Source: JANPPS01 sp964242575 (GTDB taxonomy: Bacteria; Pseudomonadota; Alphaproteobacteria; Acetobacterales; Acetobacteraceae). From it: a stretch of DNA of 64,000 nt. This document shows, in pieces, positions 53,798 to 63,064 of this stretch (position 1 is its first letter; every line of letters begins with the position of its first letter). Made by a program: the position numbers and the translations under genes. Where the stretch lies: contig CAXTCN010000015.1 of the NCBI GenBank assembly GCA_964242575.1, positions 1 through 64,000 on the forward strand. Direction: 5' to 3'. Under the pieces are notes generated by a model, which saw only the letters and a program-made list of their open reading frames with translations, had not been told where the DNA came from and did no database searches.

Positions 53798-54820
53798 TCA
53801 TGCGGTCCGGCGTCCGCGCCGGCGATACTGGTCCGCCATCACGGCCGCGATGATGATAAGGCCTTTCACGATGTCCTGGATATACGCGTCCACGCCCAGG
53901 AACGTGAAGCCGCTGGTCATGACGCCCAGGATCAGCGTGCCGACCACGGTGCCGGTGATGCGCCCCACGCCGCCGGACAGGCTCGTGCCGCCGATCACCG
54001 CCGCCGCGATGGCGTCCAGCTCGTACGACATGCCCATGCCGGCCTGCCCGCTGGTGGCGCGCGCGGCGGTGATGATGCCGCCCAGCCCCGCCAGCACGCC
54101 GGCCACGATGTAGACGAAAATCAGGTGCCGGTTCACGTCGATGCCGGACACCCGCGCCGCCTGCATGTTGCCGCCGATGGCGTAGGTGTACTTGCCATAG
54201 CGCGTGTAGCGCAGCGCCACGTGGAACACCGCCGCCACCGCAATAAAGATCAGCACCGGGTTGGCGCCGCTGCCGATGGAGGTGAACCCGTCCTCCAACA
54301 TGCTGACCGGCTGGCCGTGCGTGTAGAACCGCGCCAGCCCGCGCGCCGTCACCATCATGCCGAGCGTCGCGATGAACGGCGGCAGGCGGCCGAACGTAAT
54401 CAGCGTGCCGTTGATGGCGCCGATGATCCCCCCCACCGCGAGCCCGGCCAGCACCGGCACCACGACCGGCATGCCGGTGAGCGACGGGAACACCGCCCGC
54501 GCATAGCCCGCCTCCTGCGCGAGGCTCGCGGCCACCATGGCGGACAGCGCTACCACCGAGCCGGACGACAGGTCGATGCCGCCGGTGATGATCACCTGGG
54601 TCACGCCCACCGCCAGCAGCCCGATGGTCGAGACCTGCAAGATGATAATCAGCAGGCGCTGCGGGTTGCCGAGGAAGCTCTGGCCGCGCAGCGACCAGCC
54701 CAGGACCTCGAAAATCAGCGCCATCCCGACCAGCACCAGGATGATGCTGACCTCGACCGGCAGCTTGCGGCGGCGTGCGGCCGGCTTGGCGATGGCGGCG
54801 GCCTCGGCGATGGCTGTCAT
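53798..54820 (-). CDS. sugar (inositol) ABC transporter permease, RbsC/IatP type
   Basis: The 340-aa protein has 8-10 membrane helices and the BPD-transp_2 fold (ITGGIDLSSGSVVALSAMVAA; NMQAARVSGIDVNRHL; GGTSLSGGVGRI). It is the membrane part of an inositol importer. ATG at 54820 lies seven bases after GGGGGGAG; 14 further upstream residues are not family-like. Confidence 0.92.
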   Translation of the reverse strand: MTAIAEAAAIAKPAARRRKLPVEVSIILVLVGMALIFEVLGWSLRGQSFLGNPQRLLIIILQVSTIGLLAVGVTQVIITGGIDLSSGSVVALSAMVAASLAQEAGYARAVFPSLTGMPVVVPVLAGLAVGGIIGAINGTLITFGRLPPFIATLGMMVTARGLARFYTHGQPVSMLEDGFTSIGSGANPVLIFIAVAAVFHVALRYTRYGKYTYAIGGNMQAARVSGIDVNRHLIFVYIVAGVLAGLGGIITAARATSGQAGMGMSYELDAIAAAVIGGTSLSGGVGRITGTVVGTLILGVMTSGFTFLGVDAYIQDIVKGLIIIAAVMADQYRRRGRRTA

Positions 54821-54848
54821 TGGCGTGCTCCCCCCTCGTGCGGCCGCG

Positions 54849-56351
54849 TCAGCGCGCGGCAAGCTCCATGATCTTTTCCTGCGTCGCGTCCGCCCGGTCG
54901 AGGAAGCCGCTGACCCGGCCCTCGTGCATCACCATGATCCGGTCGCTCATGCCCAAAATCTCCGGCAGCTCGGACGAGATCATCAGGATCGCCAGCCCCT
55001 GCTCGGCCAGCGCCGACATCAGCCGATGGATTTCCGCCTTGGCGCCCACGTCGATGCCGCGGGTCGGCTCGTCCAAAATCAGGATGCTGGGCGAAGTCAT
55101 AAGCCAGCGCGCGATCAGCACCTTCTGCTGGTTGCCGCCGCTCAGGTTCTCGATGGTTTCGTCGAGGTCCGGCGTCTTCACGCGCAACTGCTCGCTCATT
55201 TGGTCGCATGTGGCGCTGAGCGCGCCCTGGCGCACGAACCCGCCGGCGCAGTAGTCGCGCACCGACGCCACCTGCATGTTCTCCAGCACGGACAGCATCA
55301 GGAACAGCCCGGTCGCCTTGCGGTCCTCGGTCAGCAGCGCCATGCCGTGCGCCATGGCCTGCCGCGGGCTGCTGATGCGGGCCGGGCGTCCGCGCACCCG
55401 GATTTCGCCCGCGGTCGCCGGCGTCACGCCATAGACGGTCTCGGCGACGTTGGTGCGCCCGGCGCCCACCAGCCCGGCCACTCCCAGGATTTCGCCCCGC
55501 CGCAGGTCGAACGACACGCCGGAGAACACGCCAGCCAAAGTGAGGCCGCGCACCTCCAGCACCACCTCGCCGATGTTCGGGTCGCCCTTGGGGAACAGGT
55601 GCGTCAGCTCCCGCCCGACCATCAGGGAAATCAGCTTGCCCTGGTCGAACGCCGACGCCGCGTCCGTCGCCACGTGCTGGCCGTCGCGGAACACCGACAC
55701 CTCGTCGGCAATCGCAAACACCTCGTTCATTTTATGGGTGATATAAACGATCGCTTTTCCCTCGCTGCGGAGCTGGCGAATGATGCGGAACAGGTGCTCC
55801 ACCTCCCGCTCCGTCAGCGACGAGGTCGGCTCGTCCATAATCAGCACGCTCGACTGGTAGGACACCGCCTTGGCGATCTCCACCATCTGCTGGTTGGCCA
55901 CCACAAGGTCCCCGACCAGCGCCTCGGGGTCGAGCGGGATGCCGAGCCGGTCCAGCAGGTCCGCCGTGCTGCGGCGCAGCGCGCCATGGTTCACGAATCC
56001 CAGCCGATTGAGCGGCTCGCGCCCCACCCAAATGTTCTCGGCGACGGTCATGCCGGGCACGAGGTTCAGCTCCTGGTGGATCATGGCGATGCCCTGCGCC
56101 AGCGCGTCGCGCGGCCCGGCGAAGGCGCGCGCCTGGCCGCCCATGCGGATTTCGCCGGCGCTGGGTGGAATCAGGCCGGCGATGATTTTCATGAGCGTGC
56201 TTTTGCCAGCGCCGTTCTCACCCATGAGCGCGTGGACCGAGCCGGGGCGCAGGCGCAGCGTCACGTCATCCAGCGCCTTTACGCCCGGGAACTGCTTGGA
56301 AACGCCCAGCACTTCCAGAAGGTAGCCGGGACCAGGGCCGTGGTCGGGCAT
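54849..56351 (-). CDS. sugar (inositol) ABC transporter ATP-binding protein with two ATPase domains
   Basis: The 500-aa protein is a duplicated ABC ATPase of RbsA/MglA type. The first half has Walker A GENGAGKST near 45 and Walker B SVLIMDEPTSSL; the second has the degenerate P-loop GLVGAGRTNVAE and the signature LSGGNQQKVLIARWL with ILILDEPTRGIDVGAKAEI. It energises the inositol importer. ATG at 56351 lies 23 bases after the iolI stop. Confidence 0.94.
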   Translation of the reverse strand: MPDHGPGPGYLLEVLGVSKQFPGVKALDDVTLRLRPGSVHALMGENGAGKSTLMKIIAGLIPPSAGEIRMGGQARAFAGPRDALAQGIAMIHQELNLVPGMTVAENIWVGREPLNRLGFVNHGALRRSTADLLDRLGIPLDPEALVGDLVVANQQMVEIAKAVSYQSSVLIMDEPTSSLTEREVEHLFRIIRQLRSEGKAIVYITHKMNEVFAIADEVSVFRDGQHVATDAASAFDQGKLISLMVGRELTHLFPKGDPNIGEVVLEVRGLTLAGVFSGVSFDLRRGEILGVAGLVGAGRTNVAETVYGVTPATAGEIRVRGRPARISSPRQAMAHGMALLTEDRKATGLFLMLSVLENMQVASVRDYCAGGFVRQGALSATCDQMSEQLRVKTPDLDETIENLSGGNQQKVLIARWLMTSPSILILDEPTRGIDVGAKAEIHRLMSALAEQGLAILMISSELPEILGMSDRIMVMHEGRVSGFLDRADATQEKIMELAAR

Positions 56352-56374
56352 GGGCGCTTCCCCTCGTGGCCGCG

Positions 56375-57247
56375 TTAGCTGTCCAGGGTTTCGCGTGAGC
56401 GGGCGGGCATGGACCCGGCGATGCCGGCGCGGACCGTGGCGATGCTGTCCCGCAAAGCGCCAGCGGGATCAGCCAGCGCATGCACCCCGGCGGCGAACGG
56501 CTCAAACGAGAGCGGGCCGACGTAGCCGCCGCGCATGAGGCGGCGGACCTGTTCGATGTTGCCCACGATGTCCCCGGCGCCGACCAGCACCCGGTGCCCG
56601 TCGCGCAGGCCGTCACGCGCGACGGCACGGTCCTCGACGCCGGAGATGTGGACCAGGCCGGTCAGTTCGGGAAACACATCTTGTTCCATTGCCACGAAAT
56701 GATGGAACGTATCGTGCAAAATGCTGAACGTGCCATCGCCGCCGACTGCCTCAATCGCGTCGGCGGCGTCGCGCTTGCGGCGGAGCGCGCACTCCATGAA
56801 GCCGAGCGGCTCCACCAGACCATGCACCCCGCACGCCGACAGGACCGGCATCAACTCCCGCAACGCCGTACGCAGGTCATCGCGCCGGCGCGATGCCCCG
56901 CGCAGGTCATCCGGCGCGTTCATGGGGCAGAGCACGACCGCCGCCGCGCCGCAGTCCCGCGCATAGCCGGCGAGCGCCGCCGCCTCCGCCGCCCGGTCGT
57001 CATTCCAGTCGTCGAAGCGTTGCAGTGCGTTGATGGACAGGATGGCGACGCCCGCCTGCGCGGCCTCGCGCCGCAACCCGGCCGCGGGCGTGCCGTCCTG
57101 GGTCGCCACGCCCGGCAGGTCGTTGCGCAACTCGATGCGGTCCAATCCCAGCGAACGCGCAAGCTGCATCAACTCGCCGGGCGAGCGGCGTGGCGCAACC
57201 ATGTGGTTCAGCGCAAACGGCAACGACACTTGCGGCGACCCTGGCAT
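56375..57247 (-). CDS. sugar phosphate isomerase/epimerase, IolI-like
   Basis: The 290-aa TIM-barrel protein of the xylose isomerase-like family (ELRNDLPGVA; LVEPLGFMEC; LHDTFHHFVAMEQD; HISGVEDR), with the conserved metal-binding residues. Such proteins in iol operons interconvert inosose isomers (IolI). ATG at 57247 lies six bases after GGAGGG. It is the first gene of the nine-gene inositol operon. Confidence 0.82.
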   Translation of the reverse strand: MPGSPQVSLPFALNHMVAPRRSPGELMQLARSLGLDRIELRNDLPGVATQDGTPAAGLRREAAQAGVAILSINALQRFDDWNDDRAAEAAALAGYARDCGAAAVVLCPMNAPDDLRGASRRRDDLRTALRELMPVLSACGVHGLVEPLGFMECALRRKRDAADAIEAVGGDGTFSILHDTFHHFVAMEQDVFPELTGLVHISGVEDRAVARDGLRDGHRVLVGAGDIVGNIEQVRRLMRGGYVGPLSFEPFAAGVHALADPAGALRDSIATVRAGIAGSMPARSRETLDS

Positions 57248-57428
57248 GGCCGGCCCTCCCTCACGAGCTTTAACCAGCTCTCGTTCCAAGGAAACCCTAC
57301 GACAGAATTATTTTTCCATGCAAGCGGGATTTGGGATGGATTTTTAACGACGTTTTGCGGAATGCTGCCGGCGCCGCCGGGCCGACGCTGTCCGGGAGCC
57401 GAATGATGAACCAGGGAGAAGACGAGTG
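57248..57428. promoter_or_regulatory. divergent control region of the inositol operon and its binding protein gene
   Basis: A 181-base gap with A/T-rich centre (57300-57350). TTCC-AA-GGAA at 57284-57293 is a short dyad and GGAAACCC with TTTTTCC lie on either side of the AT-rich stretch, as possible RpiR/IolR sites. I cannot place -35/-10 boxes reliably. Confidence 0.4.
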
Positions 57429-58349
57429 ATGAAACGGATGCTGGCGGCCTGCGTGGCCGTGATGCTGCTTGCCGCCCCGGCGGTCGCCAAGACGACGGTC
57501 GGCGTCTCGATGGCGCTGTTCGACGACAATTTCCTGACCTTGCTGCGCCAGTCAATGGCCGACCATGCCAAAGTCACGCCGGATGTGACGGTCCAGTTCG
57601 AGGACGCCCAGGGCGACGTCGGGCGCCAGCTCAGCCAGGTGCAGAACTTCATCTCGCAGCGCGTCGACGTCATCATCGTGAACCTGGTCGACAGCTCCGC
57701 CACCAAGGCCGTGACCCAGGCCGCGAGCCGGGCCGGCATTCCGCTGGTTTACGTGAACCGGCAGCCGGACGAGACGGAGTTCCCAGGCAAGGTGGTCGTG
57801 GTCGCGTCGGACGACCTGTTGGCCGGGCGTCTGCAAATGACCGAGCTCGCCAAGCGGATGGGCGGCAAGGGCAACCTCGCGATCATGCTGGGCGACCTCG
57901 CCAACGGCGCCACCCGTGGCCGCACCGCCGGGGTGAAGGAGGTGTTGGCGCAGAATCCCGGCATCAAGGTGATCGAGGAGCAATCCGCCAATTGGGAGCG
58001 GGGCAAGGCGATCGACCTCATGAACAACTGGATTTCCAAGGGCAGCCAGATCGACGCCGTCGCCTCCAACAACGACGAGATGGCGCTCGGCGCGCTGATA
58101 GCCATGCGCCAGGCCGGCCTGTCGCCGCAGAAGGTCGCGGTGGGCGGCGTGGACGCGACGCCGGACGGGTTGGCGGCGCTCGCCAAGGGCGACTTGGCGG
58201 TGACGGTGTTCCAGAACGCCAAGGGCCAGGGCCAGCGCGCGCTGGACGACGCGCTGAAGCTGGTGCGCGGCGAACAGGTCGCGGTGCGGGACATCATCGC
58301 ATACGAGCTGGTCACGCCGCAGAACTATAAGGAGTTTCTGAACCGGTAA
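57429..58349 (+). CDS. sugar (inositol) ABC transporter substrate-binding protein
   Basis: The 306-aa periplasmic binding protein (type 1, RbsB-like) has a signal peptide ending in APAVA near residue 21 and TTVGVSMALFDDNFLTLLRQSM. Ligand-site segments DVIIVNLVDSSA and PLVYVNRQPD and VASNNDEMALGAL are typical of RbsB and inositol-binding IbpA/InoE types. It is divergent from iolI and completes the importer. ATG at 57429 follows GGGAGA by about 10 bases. Confidence 0.92.
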   Translation: MKRMLAACVAVMLLAAPAVAKTTVGVSMALFDDNFLTLLRQSMADHAKVTPDVTVQFEDAQGDVGRQLSQVQNFISQRVDVIIVNLVDSSATKAVTQAASRAGIPLVYVNRQPDETEFPGKVVVVASDDLLAGRLQMTELAKRMGGKGNLAIMLGDLANGATRGRTAGVKEVLAQNPGIKVIEEQSANWERGKAIDLMNNWISKGSQIDAVASNNDEMALGALIAMRQAGLSPQKVAVGGVDATPDGLAALAKGDLAVTVFQNAKGQGQRALDDALKLVRGEQVAVRDIIAYELVTPQNYKEFLNR

Positions 58350-58375
58350 CGCGCAGGGTCTGGCACAGCGCGTGC

Positions 58376-58411
58376 TTGCCGTTCCGGGCCGGCCCGTCAC
58401 CAGGACGGCAA
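58376..58411 (+). terminator. hairpin after the inositol binding-protein gene
   Basis: TTGCCGT at 58376-58382 pairs with ACGGCAA at 58405-58411, with an inner GGGCCGGCCC palindrome. It could terminate the binding-protein transcript or fold in the HIU hydrolase leader. No T-run follows. Confidence 0.4.
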
Positions 58412-58424
58412 CCGGCGCGGAAAC

Positions 58425-58880
58425 TTGAGCGAGGCAAGAACCAAAACGGACCTTAAGCTGGCATTGAGCACCCTGGGCGTCCTGTGCGCCGTGGCTGGGG
58501 CGGCTCCGGCCTGGGCGCAGCCCGCGCCCGGACGCCTGACCACCCATGTGCTGGACACCCTGAGCGGCAAGCCCGCCGCAGGCGTGCGCCTCTCGTTCGA
58601 GGCGCCGCAGGGCGAGGGGTGGCGGGTCATCAAGACCGTCGCCACCAACGCGGACGGCCGCACCGACCAGCCGCTGATGGCGGGCGAGGCGATGCAGGCA
58701 GGCCGTTACCGCATCGTGTTCCATGTCGGCGAGCACTTCGCCCGCCTGGGCGTGCCGCTGGCCGATCCGCCGTTCCTGGACCGAGTGCCGGTCGAGTTCG
58801 CGGTCGCCGACCCGAAGGCTAACTACCACGTGCCGCTGTTAGTCACGCCTTGGAGCTACTCGACCTACCGGGGCAGTTGA
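58425..58880 (+). CDS. 5-hydroxyisourate hydrolase (transthyretin-like), with signal peptide
   Basis: The 151-aa protein is a transthyretin-related HIU hydrolase from purine breakdown: LTTHVLDTLSGKPAAGV at the domain start, FLDRVPVEFAV and the diagnostic C-terminal YRGS. A signal peptide ends near AWAQP (about residue 32), so it is periplasmic. The start is TTG at 58425; no ATG is available in frame before the domain, and the ribosome site is weak. No other urate genes are in view. Confidence 0.88.
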   Translation: MSEARTKTDLKLALSTLGVLCAVAGAAPAWAQPAPGRLTTHVLDTLSGKPAAGVRLSFEAPQGEGWRVIKTVATNADGRTDQPLMAGEAMQAGRYRIVFHVGEHFARLGVPLADPPFLDRVPVEFAVADPKANYHVPLLVTPWSYSTYRGS

Positions 58881-59793
58881 CGCGCACGACGCTGCGCTCG
58901 TGGATGGTATGCGCGCACACGGCCAACAGCCGGGCGCCGTCCAGCGCCGTGCCAACGGCGGGAACCAAGTCGAGCGCCCGTGCGCCATGGCGCAGCGCCT
59001 CGAACAGCGGACCGGTCAGGGCAGGGCCGAGCTCCAGCAGCCCGCCCACGATGGCGGTGCGGACCGGCGAGCCGCCCGGCAGTCGGGAGGCCGCCGCCTG
59101 GACCGTGCCGGCCAGCGCCGCGCCTGCCTGCTGCAACAGCCCGGCCGCCACTGCGTCACCCCCTCGGCCTGCCTGCGCCACGTCGCCCGCGAAGCTTGCC
59201 GCCAGCCGTGCGGGGTTGGCATGGCCCTCCAGCAAGCCGGCCAGCCCAGGCAGCGGGCCGAAGCGCGCGGCGGCGGCGGCTTGCAGCGCCGTCGCCGGGC
59301 CACGGCCGTCCGCCGCGCGCAGGGCGGCGCGCAACCCGTGCAGCCCAAGCCAAGCGCCACCGCCCTCGTCGCCCAGCCATGCTCCCCAGCCGTCCACCCG
59401 GTGCATCGCGCCATCCGCCCCGACTGCCACGGCGACAGCGCCGGTGCCAGCCGCGAGCACCACGCCTGGCCCGCCCGCCAGCACCCCGGCGTGAGAGGCC
59501 ACGGCGTCGCTCGTGATGGCAACCATGGGCGCGGGCAGGCTGGCGCACAGCCGCTCGGCCAGCTCGTGTGCCGTACGCGGCGCGGCAAATGCCCCCGCCG
59601 CCCCGACGCACGCCGTATTGACCTGCGTTAGTCCCGCCGTCCGCAACAGCGGCGCGGCGACGGCCAGCACGGACGCCTCGGCCAGCACCGCGCCATCCGC
59701 CGCCGCAAGGCCCGGAGCGCCCGCGCCCTCCGCGTCCGTGCGTGCAGCGCCGGCCCACAGCGCCGCCCGGCAAGAGGTCTTGCCCAGGTCCAC
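58843..59793 (-). CDS. BadF/BadG/NagK-like ATPase, probable N-acetylglucosamine kinase-type sugar kinase
   Basis: The protein has 316 aa in the ASKHA fold: phosphate-1 motif VDLGKTSCRAALWAG at the start, VVLAAGTGAVAVAV as phosphate-2 and VRTAIVGGLLELGP as adenosine motif. It is alanine-rich with loss of some spacing, and its substrate is not certain. GTG at 59793 is the only start codon before the first motif; no good ribosome site precedes it. Its end overlaps the convergent HIU hydrolase gene by 38 bases. Confidence 0.75.
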   Translation of the reverse strand: MDLGKTSCRAALWAGAARTDAEGAGAPGLAAADGAVLAEASVLAVAAPLLRTAGLTQVNTACVGAAGAFAAPRTAHELAERLCASLPAPMVAITSDAVASHAGVLAGGPGVVLAAGTGAVAVAVGADGAMHRVDGWGAWLGDEGGGAWLGLHGLRAALRAADGRGPATALQAAAAARFGPLPGLAGLLEGHANPARLAASFAGDVAQAGRGGDAVAAGLLQQAGAALAGTVQAAASRLPGGSPVRTAIVGGLLELGPALTGPLFEALRHGARALDLVPAVGTALDGARLLAVCAHTIHERSVVRVNCPGRSSSSKA

Positions 59794-59862
59794 GGCAAGG
59801 ACCCGGGCAGCGTGGGTTCGAGGCTTTGCGGAAGGCGGCGTGATCGCCGTTACTAGGGGTGG

Positions 59863-60192
59863 CTACTTGAGGTGCTGGGCGAGGTACTTGTTCATTTCGA
59901 ACATCGTGACCTTCTTTTTACCAAACACCTTTTCCAGCTTGTCGTCAGCCAGGATTTCGCGGCCGTCGTCCGGGTTCTGCAGCTTGTTCGCCTTGATGTA
60001 CTCCCAAACTTTGCTGACCACCTCGCCCCGCGCCATCGTCCCGCCGCCCACGACGGCGGCCAGTTCCTCCGAGGGTTGCAGCGGCTGCTGCAAGGCGTTC
60101 GGCTTGTTGCCGGCCTTGGGCTTCTCGACGGCGGCACCCTTCGGAGGCTTGGTCTTGGCTGCGGCCTTCGTCTTCTCAGGAATTTTTGTCAT
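59863..60192 (-). CDS. SWIB/MDM2-domain protein
   Basis: The protein has 109 aa. A lysine- and proline-rich tail (MTKIPEKTKAAAKTKPPKGA) precedes a SWIB/MDM2 domain (about 35-108): PSEELAAVVGGGTMARGEVVSKVWEYIKANKLQNPDDGREILADDKLEKVFGKKKVTMFEMNKYL is divided among its helices. The domain is common in eukaryotic chromatin remodelling and also occurs in some alphaproteobacteria and chlamydiae, fused to or near topoisomerase. ATG at 60192 lies five bases after GAGG. The role is inferred to be DNA- or chromatin-associated. Confidence 0.9.
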   Translation of the reverse strand: MTKIPEKTKAAAKTKPPKGAAVEKPKAGNKPNALQQPLQPSEELAAVVGGGTMARGEVVSKVWEYIKANKLQNPDDGREILADDKLEKVFGKKKVTMFEMNKYLAQHLK

Positions 60193-60622
60193 CGGGTCCT
60201 CAAAGCTGCGTGAAAGTCGATCCAGCCAGCAGGCTTGCGAACTGGTGGGCCGTCATCAATAGGGCTTAACTGCAAAGGCCAGCATCGGGTTGCAACAGAC
60301 AGCGACTCTAGCCCGGGCGTCAATGACGCCGACCGGACATCAACGATGCGGTTCTACACTAATGTTGAATACGTGATGAATCTGCAACTGAGGCGGCAGG
60401 GCGCCAGCGCGGCGAAAAAGCTTTACATCGCTGTGCCTGCCTGGTGAGACTACCGCGATGCGCGTTCCGTTGCTGCAACATGCTTTCGTCAGCCTTATGA
60501 CCCGCTTTGGCGGGCCGGGGTGGCGTACGCGGTAACGGCGTCCGACGCGCAACCCCAGCCCCGCCGGTCACCGGACGGGGCTTCCACATGGTCTCTCCGC
60601 CCGGCTTTTCAGGAGAGTAGCC
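60193..60622. other. intergenic region, promoters for SWIB and acetyltransferase genes
   Basis: A 430-base divergent gap. It contains a short open frame (60235-60447) that has no family match, and a hairpin near the acetyltransferase start. I see no RNA gene or clear -35/-10 pair. Confidence 0.45.
60557..60582 (+). promoter_or_regulatory. hairpin in the leader of the acetyltransferase gene
   Basis: AGCCCCG at 60557-60563 pairs with CGGGGCT at 60576-60582; the loop contains CCGG-TCA-CCGG, which can itself pair. It lies about 40 bases before the acetyltransferase ATG, where it could be an attenuator or a terminator of an upstream transcript. Confidence 0.4.
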
Positions 60623-61189
60623 ATGAGCGACGTGACGCAGGACCCGGCAACGGAGCGGCGAGGCCCGCCCGGCCTCGTTATCCGGGCAATCCGCCCGCAG
60701 GACGCCGAGGCCGTCGCGGCCATGGAGGGCCTGCCCGGATACCGTTGGGGCACCATGCGCCTGCCCTATCCCTCACCCGAGGCGGTGCAAGGCTGGATCG
60801 AGCGCACGCCGCCGGGCAGCGCCAGCCTGGTTGCTATCATCGACGGCCAGGTTGTCGGCTGCATGACGCTGGAACGCCTGCAAGGACGGCGCGCGCACGT
60901 GGGCCGGATCGGCATGGGCGTGCACGACGCCTGGACGGGGCAGGGCATCGGCAGCGCCTTGCTGAGGGCGGGTTTGGACCTGGCCGAACGCTGGTTGGGG
61001 CTGCGCCGGATCGAGTTGACGGTGTACCCCGACAACGCGCCGGCTCTCGCCCTGTATCAACGCCACGGCTTCGTGCCGGAGGGCACGCACCGGGCCTATG
61101 CGTTGCGGGACGGCCAGTACGTGGACGCCCTCGCCATGGCGCGCCTTGGCGGGCCGGAGCTGGCGCGGGGGGCTTTGGGCCATGGCTGA
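60623..61189 (+). CDS. GNAT-family N-acetyltransferase
   Basis: The 188-aa protein has the acetyl-CoA binding motif (MGVHDAWTGQGIGSALLRAGLDLAERW) and the later YPDNAPALALYQRHGFVPEGTHR. The acceptor is unknown. ATG at 60623 lies seven bases after GGAG. Its end overlaps the ABC exporter start by 8 bases, so they form an operon. Confidence 0.88.
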   Translation: MSDVTQDPATERRGPPGLVIRAIRPQDAEAVAAMEGLPGYRWGTMRLPYPSPEAVQGWIERTPPGSASLVAIIDGQVVGCMTLERLQGRRAHVGRIGMGVHDAWTGQGIGSALLRAGLDLAERWLGLRRIELTVYPDNAPALALYQRHGFVPEGTHRAYALRDGQYVDALAMARLGGPELARGALGHG

Positions 61190-63050
61190 CCGTAGGACAC
61201 TTCGCCGCCGTTGGGACGTGCTGGGCGCGTTCGAGCGGCTCGTAAACCCGACGGCGCTGCCTCCGGGAGGATCGCCGCCCGCCACGCTGCGCGGCTTTTT
61301 CATGCACCACCTGCGTCCGGTGCGGGGGCTGGTAGGTTTCATGTTCCTGGGCGGCTTCGTGGTCGCGGCGATGGACGCGCTGATCCCGGTGTTCATCGGC
61401 CGCATCGCCGGGCTGGTGGCGGTGCATCCGCCCGGCGCGCTATGGCAGGAGGCCGGCGGCCAACTGGCGCTTATGGCGGCGGCCGTGCTGCTGCTGCGAC
61501 CGGCAGCCGTCCTGCTGTGGGTGATGCTGACCAACCAGGCGCTGAACCCAGGGGTCGCCAACCAGGTGCGCTGGGCCAGCCACTGGCACGTGGTGCGGCA
61601 ATCATGGTCGTTTTTCCAGGACGATTTCGCCGGGCGGATCGCTGCCCGGGTGATGCAGACCGGGCCGGCGCTGCGCGAGGGGGTCGGCAGCGCCGCCGAC
61701 GCGGCCTGGTACCTGCTGGTGGTGGTTGGCGGCGCGACCGCCGTGCTGGCCGGCATGGATTGGCGGCTGGCCGCGCCGGTGCTGCTGTGGGCGGTGGCGT
61801 ATGGTCTGGTGTTGCGACACTTCGTGCCACAGCTTGGGCGGCGGTCCCGGCTGGTGTCGGAGGCCCGGTCGCTGCTCACCGGGCGCGTCGTGGACAGCTA
61901 CACCAATATCTTGACCGTGAAGCTGTTCGCCCGCGCCGAGGACGAGGACGCGTTCGTGCGCGACGCGGTGGACGGGCACACGGCGGCGTTCCGGGCGCAG
62001 ACCCGGCTGATCACCGGCATGGTCGGCACGCTGGCGGTGCTGAACGCCATGTTGCTGGCGGGCATGGCGGCGACCGCCTTGGCGTTGTGGACCCACGGCG
62101 CCGTGGACGTGACCGCGGTCGCGACCGCGCTGCCGATGGCGTGGCAGTGCACCAACATCGCCGGCTGGGTCGCGCGCACCGTCACCGCCATCTTCGAGAA
62201 CGTGGGCGTCGTGCAGGACGGCATGCGCAGCCTCGCGGTGCCGCAGCAGCAGCCCGACGCACCCGGCGCAGTGCCGCTGCGCGTGACAGCAGGCGCGATC
62301 CGGTTCGAGGCGGTGCGCTTCGGCTACGGCACCGAGCGCGGCGTGCTGCACGGCGTGGATTTTACAGTCCGGCCGGGCGAGCGCGTCGGCTTGGTCGGAC
62401 CGTCCGGCGCCGGCAAGAGCACGCTGGTCAACCTGCTGCTGGGCTTTTTCACGCCGGAGGGCGGGCGCATCCTGGTGGACGGGCAGGACATCGCAGGCGT
62501 GACGCAGGAAAGCCTGCGCGCCCACATCGCCGTAGTCACGCAGGACACGGCCCTCCTGCACCGCAGCATCCGCGACAACGTGGCGTATGGCCGGCCAAGC
62601 GCCACACAGGCTGAGATCGAGGCCGCCGCAAGGCAGGCGCAGGCGCATGGCTTCATTCTCGGCCTGGAGGACTGGGTGGGCCGGCGCGGCTACGACGCCC
62701 ATGTGGGCGAGCGCGGGGTCAAGCTGTCGGGCGGGCAGCGCCAACGGATCGCGCTGGCCCGGGTGCTGTTGAAGGACGCGCCGATCCTGGTGCTGGACGA
62801 GGCCACCAGCGCGCTCGACAGCGAGGTGGAGGCGGCGATCCAGGAACAGCTCGATGCCCTGATGCAAGGGCGGACCTGCATCGCAATCGCCCACCGGCTG
62901 TCCACCGTGGCGCGCATGGACCGGCTGGTGGTGCTGGAGGCCGGGCGCGTAGTAGAGCAGGGCACGCACGCGGCATTGCTGGCGCAGGGCGGGGCGTATG
63001 CTCGGCTATGGGCGCGGCAAAGCGGCGGGTTTGTGGACGCAGCGCCATGA
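61182..63050 (+). CDS. ABC transporter with fused permease and ATPase (exporter type)
   Basis: The 622-aa protein has a six-helix membrane domain (about 40-350) and a C-terminal nucleotide-binding domain (about 375-610): Walker A GPSGAGKST, signature LSGGQRQRIALARVL, Walker B ILVLDEATSALDSE and H-loop IAHRLS. It is a type IV exporter half-transporter that works as a homodimer. ATG at 61182 overlaps the acetyltransferase stop. The substrate is unknown. Confidence 0.92.
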   Translation: MADRRTLRRRWDVLGAFERLVNPTALPPGGSPPATLRGFFMHHLRPVRGLVGFMFLGGFVVAAMDALIPVFIGRIAGLVAVHPPGALWQEAGGQLALMAAAVLLLRPAAVLLWVMLTNQALNPGVANQVRWASHWHVVRQSWSFFQDDFAGRIAARVMQTGPALREGVGSAADAAWYLLVVVGGATAVLAGMDWRLAAPVLLWAVAYGLVLRHFVPQLGRRSRLVSEARSLLTGRVVDSYTNILTVKLFARAEDEDAFVRDAVDGHTAAFRAQTRLITGMVGTLAVLNAMLLAGMAATALALWTHGAVDVTAVATALPMAWQCTNIAGWVARTVTAIFENVGVVQDGMRSLAVPQQQPDAPGAVPLRVTAGAIRFEAVRFGYGTERGVLHGVDFTVRPGERVGLVGPSGAGKSTLVNLLLGFFTPEGGRILVDGQDIAGVTQESLRAHIAVVTQDTALLHRSIRDNVAYGRPSATQAEIEAAARQAQAHGFILGLEDWVGRRGYDAHVGERGVKLSGGQRQRIALARVLLKDAPILVLDEATSALDSEVEAAIQEQLDALMQGRTCIAIAHRLSTVARMDRLVVLEAGRVVEQGTHAALLAQGGAYARLWARQSGGFVDAAP

Positions 63051-63064
63051 GCGAGCGCCAGCGG

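Noticed and set aside
58361..58380. TGGCAC followed by TTGC before the HIU hydrolase, as a possible sigma-54 promoter
   Set aside because: The distance between the blocks is nine bases, while sigma-54 needs five; spacing is not flexible enough.
60235..60447. 70-codon open frame on the plus strand before the acetyltransferase
   Set aside because: No ribosome site, no family resemblance and a mixed composition; most likely chance.
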